The position numbers were made by a program, and so were the translations under genes. The notes under the pieces are model-generated. The model made no database searches. It was given only the letters and a program-made list of their open reading frames with translations, and was not told where the DNA came from. This document shows positions 31,852-33,587 of a stretch of 33,587 nucleotides of DNA, one piece after another (position 1 is the stretch's first letter; every line of letters starts with the position of its first letter). This stretch comes from Candidatus Blautia excrementipullorum (GTDB taxonomy: Bacteria > Bacillota > Clostridia > Lachnospirales > Lachnospiraceae): assembly GCA_019118645.1 (NCBI GenBank), contig DWYN01000013.1:1-33587 (forward strand), read 5' to 3'.

Positions 31852-31915
31852 AAATTATCTTAAAGTTCGTGCCCTCTTTTTCAGAAAAGAGGAGAAAAAC
31901 AAAGGAGGTTATTTT

Positions 31916-32557
31916 ATGGAATCCAAGATGTTCAAGATTTATGCACGCAGCGATGAAAGGATCCAGCTGAAAATCTATCCGGGCCATTTCGCCACTCCCC
32001 AGTCCCACATCACGCATTTTCTGGACATTACCACAATGAAATCCCGCAGCTCCGAGGCAAGAAGAATCGCGGAAGCTCTTGCAGTCAATTATGAAGCCTC
32101 CATTCCTATTGACACCATTGTCTGTATGGACGGGCTGGAAGTAGTCGGCGCGTATCTTGCAGAAGAACTGACCAAGGCGGGGGTTCTTTCCATGAACGCA
32201 CACCAGACCATTTATATTACTTCCCCGGAATATAACAGTGTGGGACAAATGATTTTCCGTGACAACGTACAGCCTATGATTAACGGAAAGAATGTGCTGA
32301 TCCTGAACGGCGCCGTAACTACCGGAGAGACTCTTGCCAGAGCGGTGGAGAGTGTTCTTTACTATGGCGGTCAGATCCGCGGAATTGCAGCTATTTTCAG
32401 CGCTGTCACAAGCGTTGCCCGGCTTCCCGTATGTTCCATCTTTCAGCAGCGGGATATTCCGGATTACGGAAGCTACAAATTCCATGACTGCCCTATGTGC
32501 AGAAATCGCCAGAAAATCGACGCTATTGTAAATGGCTCCGGTTATTCTAAACTCTGA
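31916..32557 (+). CDS. Phosphoribosyltransferase-fold protein, OPRT-like
   Basis: The 213-residue protein has the type I phosphoribosyltransferase fold close to orotate phosphoribosyltransferase (IVCMDGLEVVGAYLAEELTK at about 68-87). The PRPP loop reads VLILNGAVTTGET (127-139): the TTG turn is kept, but the two acidic residues before it (D-D or E-D in PyrE and Hpt), which contact the ribose hydroxyls, are N131 and G132. The C-terminus adds HDCPMCRNRQKID (190-202) with one CxxC pair. AAAGGAGG precedes the ATG. Similar proteins are annotated as orotate phosphoribosyltransferase in Lachnospiraceae, but the loop suggests altered activity or a PRPP-sensing role. Confidence 0.78.
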   Translation: MESKMFKIYARSDERIQLKIYPGHFATPQSHITHFLDITTMKSRSSEARRIAEALAVNYEASIPIDTIVCMDGLEVVGAYLAEELTKAGVLSMNAHQTIYITSPEYNSVGQMIFRDNVQPMINGKNVLILNGAVTTGETLARAVESVLYYGGQIRGIAAIFSAVTSVARLPVCSIFQQRDIPDYGSYKFHDCPMCRNRQKIDAIVNGSGYSKL

Positions 32558-32572
32558 TATCCTGCAGATCAG

Positions 32573-32615
32573 AAAGGCCATGCAGAAAAAGCGCAATAAT
32601 TCTGCATGGCCTTTT
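32573..32615. terminator. Strong terminator between convergent genes
   Basis: A perfect 15-bp stem, AAAGGCCATGCAGAA (32573-32587) and TTCTGCATGGCCTTT (32600-32614), with a T-rich plus-strand tail (TTTTATTATAAC) stops the phosphoribosyltransferase-like transcript and may also serve the minus-strand gene ending at 32681. Confidence 0.9.
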
Positions 32616-32680
32616 ATTATAACTTTATATCCTGGCATTTTCGGGACGGACAAAAATCCTTCCGGGAAATGTACGGATGT

Positions 32681-33583
32681 TTACGGATTAGTCAGATCCA
32701 CGGTTTCTCCAAGTATATTCGTGCCGACAGCAGTATTTCTGTCTACCGTATACCAGTCATATGTAGCCGTATGGTCTCCCATATCTTCATACAGATGAAT
32801 CATTACCATATTTCCATTGGTATTGTCCACAGTGACATATTGAGGAGAAATTCCGAAATTGCGCGACTCACAATAAGTTCTGGCCATCTGGCACAGTTCT
32901 TCATCTGTATATCCCCCAGCGGTATCTGTCTGCATACCGTCCCCGGCAGACGATGTGGTATCTGTCTTCTCCCATGTCCGGATTTCTTTTAAGGTATATC
33001 CGCCCCACATGCTGGCCTCGTTCTTTGTCAATACAACGCAGAAAGACGCCGTATAAGGCTGCTGTTCTGAAAATTCCGGCATATAGGAAACCGTCCCCTC
33101 TGCCTGTATGTCTGTATCTGAAATCCGGCTTACATTCTGCACTTCCGGACGTTCATGCCCATAACACGCGGAAGGAGTAAATCCTCCGATTTCCAGCGTT
33201 CCGTCCGCAAGGCTCATATTGCCGTTCATCTCATAATCGCTGCGGCCCACAGAGTTCTGCAGATACATTTTCAGTTTTTCTTCCGGTATCTTCCAGCCGC
33301 TTAACCCGCTGCTCAGCTCAGTCACCTCCGCGGCATTTCCGTCTATAAAAGGAATGGAGCACCAGATGGACCATGTAAGAAATCTGTTCAAAAAGGCGGT
33401 GTCTATCTCCTTGTTTTCCGAAAAATACATACCATTTTCTCCGGCATCCACATAAGCCAGAAGGTCCATAAAGTCCACAATTTTTTCCTGAGTGTCCTCA
33501 TTCAGCGCCGCTGTCTGGGCCGATGCGGAACATGGCTGGAAAAGCAGCAGCGCTGCCAGTACAAAGCACCAAATCTTTCTCAT
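32681..33583 (-). CDS. Secreted protein of unknown function
   Basis: The 300-residue protein starts with an ordinary signal peptide: basic MRK, a hydrophobic run WCFVLAALLLF (5-15) and a likely cut after SASA (about 19-22). A cysteine at 18 lies in LFQPC, which is not a good lipobox, so an export signal is preferred to a lipoprotein signal. The mature part has an N-terminal helical module, a beta-rich middle and a C-terminal repeat-like domain (from about 223: YTDEELCQMARTYCESRNFG) seen in other Lachnospiraceae surface proteins, as far as I recall. It lies at the right edge with only 4 bases upstream, so its promoter is unseen and the start, ATG at 33583, cannot be checked. Confidence 0.75.
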   Translation of the reverse strand: MRKIWCFVLAALLLFQPCSASAQTAALNEDTQEKIVDFMDLLAYVDAGENGMYFSENKEIDTAFLNRFLTWSIWCSIPFIDGNAAEVTELSSGLSGWKIPEEKLKMYLQNSVGRSDYEMNGNMSLADGTLEIGGFTPSACYGHERPEVQNVSRISDTDIQAEGTVSYMPEFSEQQPYTASFCVVLTKNEASMWGGYTLKEIRTWEKTDTTSSAGDGMQTDTAGGYTDEELCQMARTYCESRNFGISPQYVTVDNTNGNMVMIHLYEDMGDHTATYDWYTVDRNTAVGTNILGETVDLTNP

Positions 33584-33587
33584 AAAC

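Overview
The window reads as chromosome of a spore-forming, low-to-mid GC gut Clostridia, most likely a Lachnospiraceae of the Blautia/Dorea/Ruminococcus type. The support is an L10-leader rplJ-rplL block followed by rpoB, a SpoIIID gene with a sigma-E-like promoter, an HrcA/CIRCE-type heat-shock promoter, a FeoA-FeoB fusion, the two-subunit iron-sulfur serine dehydratase, and several small protein families common in that group (UBA-DUF4342, DUF6483, TraX). Purine-rich ribosome binding sites precede most genes. This placement is inferred from gene content; no search was run.

Layout. 1-1581 (minus): 5' end of rpoB with its own promoter, then rplL and rplJ behind an L10 leader/attenuator. 1.8-7.1 kb: two homologous CDP-glycerol glycerophosphotransferase-like (TagB/TagF) genes on the plus strand with an opposing membrane acyltransferase between them, a small cell-surface polymer module. 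7.2-9.9 kb: a GNAT acetyltransferase, a small unknown protein, a CobD-like PLP enzyme and spoIIID. 10.0-15.0 kb: a zone of gene decay. It holds an ATPase that lost its Walker A segment plus the stub of its partner gene, a fragment of a PHP-type histidinol phosphatase next to a perfect 21-bp hairpin, an acetyltransferase and a LysR regulator that both lost their 5' ends at one junction, a 267-bp MITE-like element with a 6-bp target duplication inside that LysR gene, and a HAD hydrolase with an apparent in-frame deletion.

15.0-19.7 kb (minus): a small unknown protein, an AraC regulator, an AraA-family sugar isomerase, TraX and inorganic pyrophosphatase. 20.0-22.5 kb: FeoAB ferrous iron transporter under a promoter overlapped by a DtxR/IdeR-like iron box. 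22.5-25.3 kb: a UBA-DUF4342 membrane protein, an OmpR-type regulator and its histidine kinase, probably co-transcribed and preceded by 11-bp-period direct repeats that look like an autoregulatory site. 25.3-27.3 kb: EamA transporter, GNAT enzyme and DUF6483 protein. 27.5-29.6 kb: sdaAB-sdaAA and a GNAT gene, the last two overlapping by 4 bases. 29.7-33.6 kb: Hsp20 under CIRCE, a MalY/PatB C-S lyase, a phosphoribosyltransferase-like protein with an altered PRPP loop, and a secreted protein.

No tRNA, rRNA, CRISPR array or intact transposase was found. I do not see a convincing intact new system. The most unusual parts are the decay zone, the MITE-like element, the split surface-polymer module and several operator-like palindromes and repeats.
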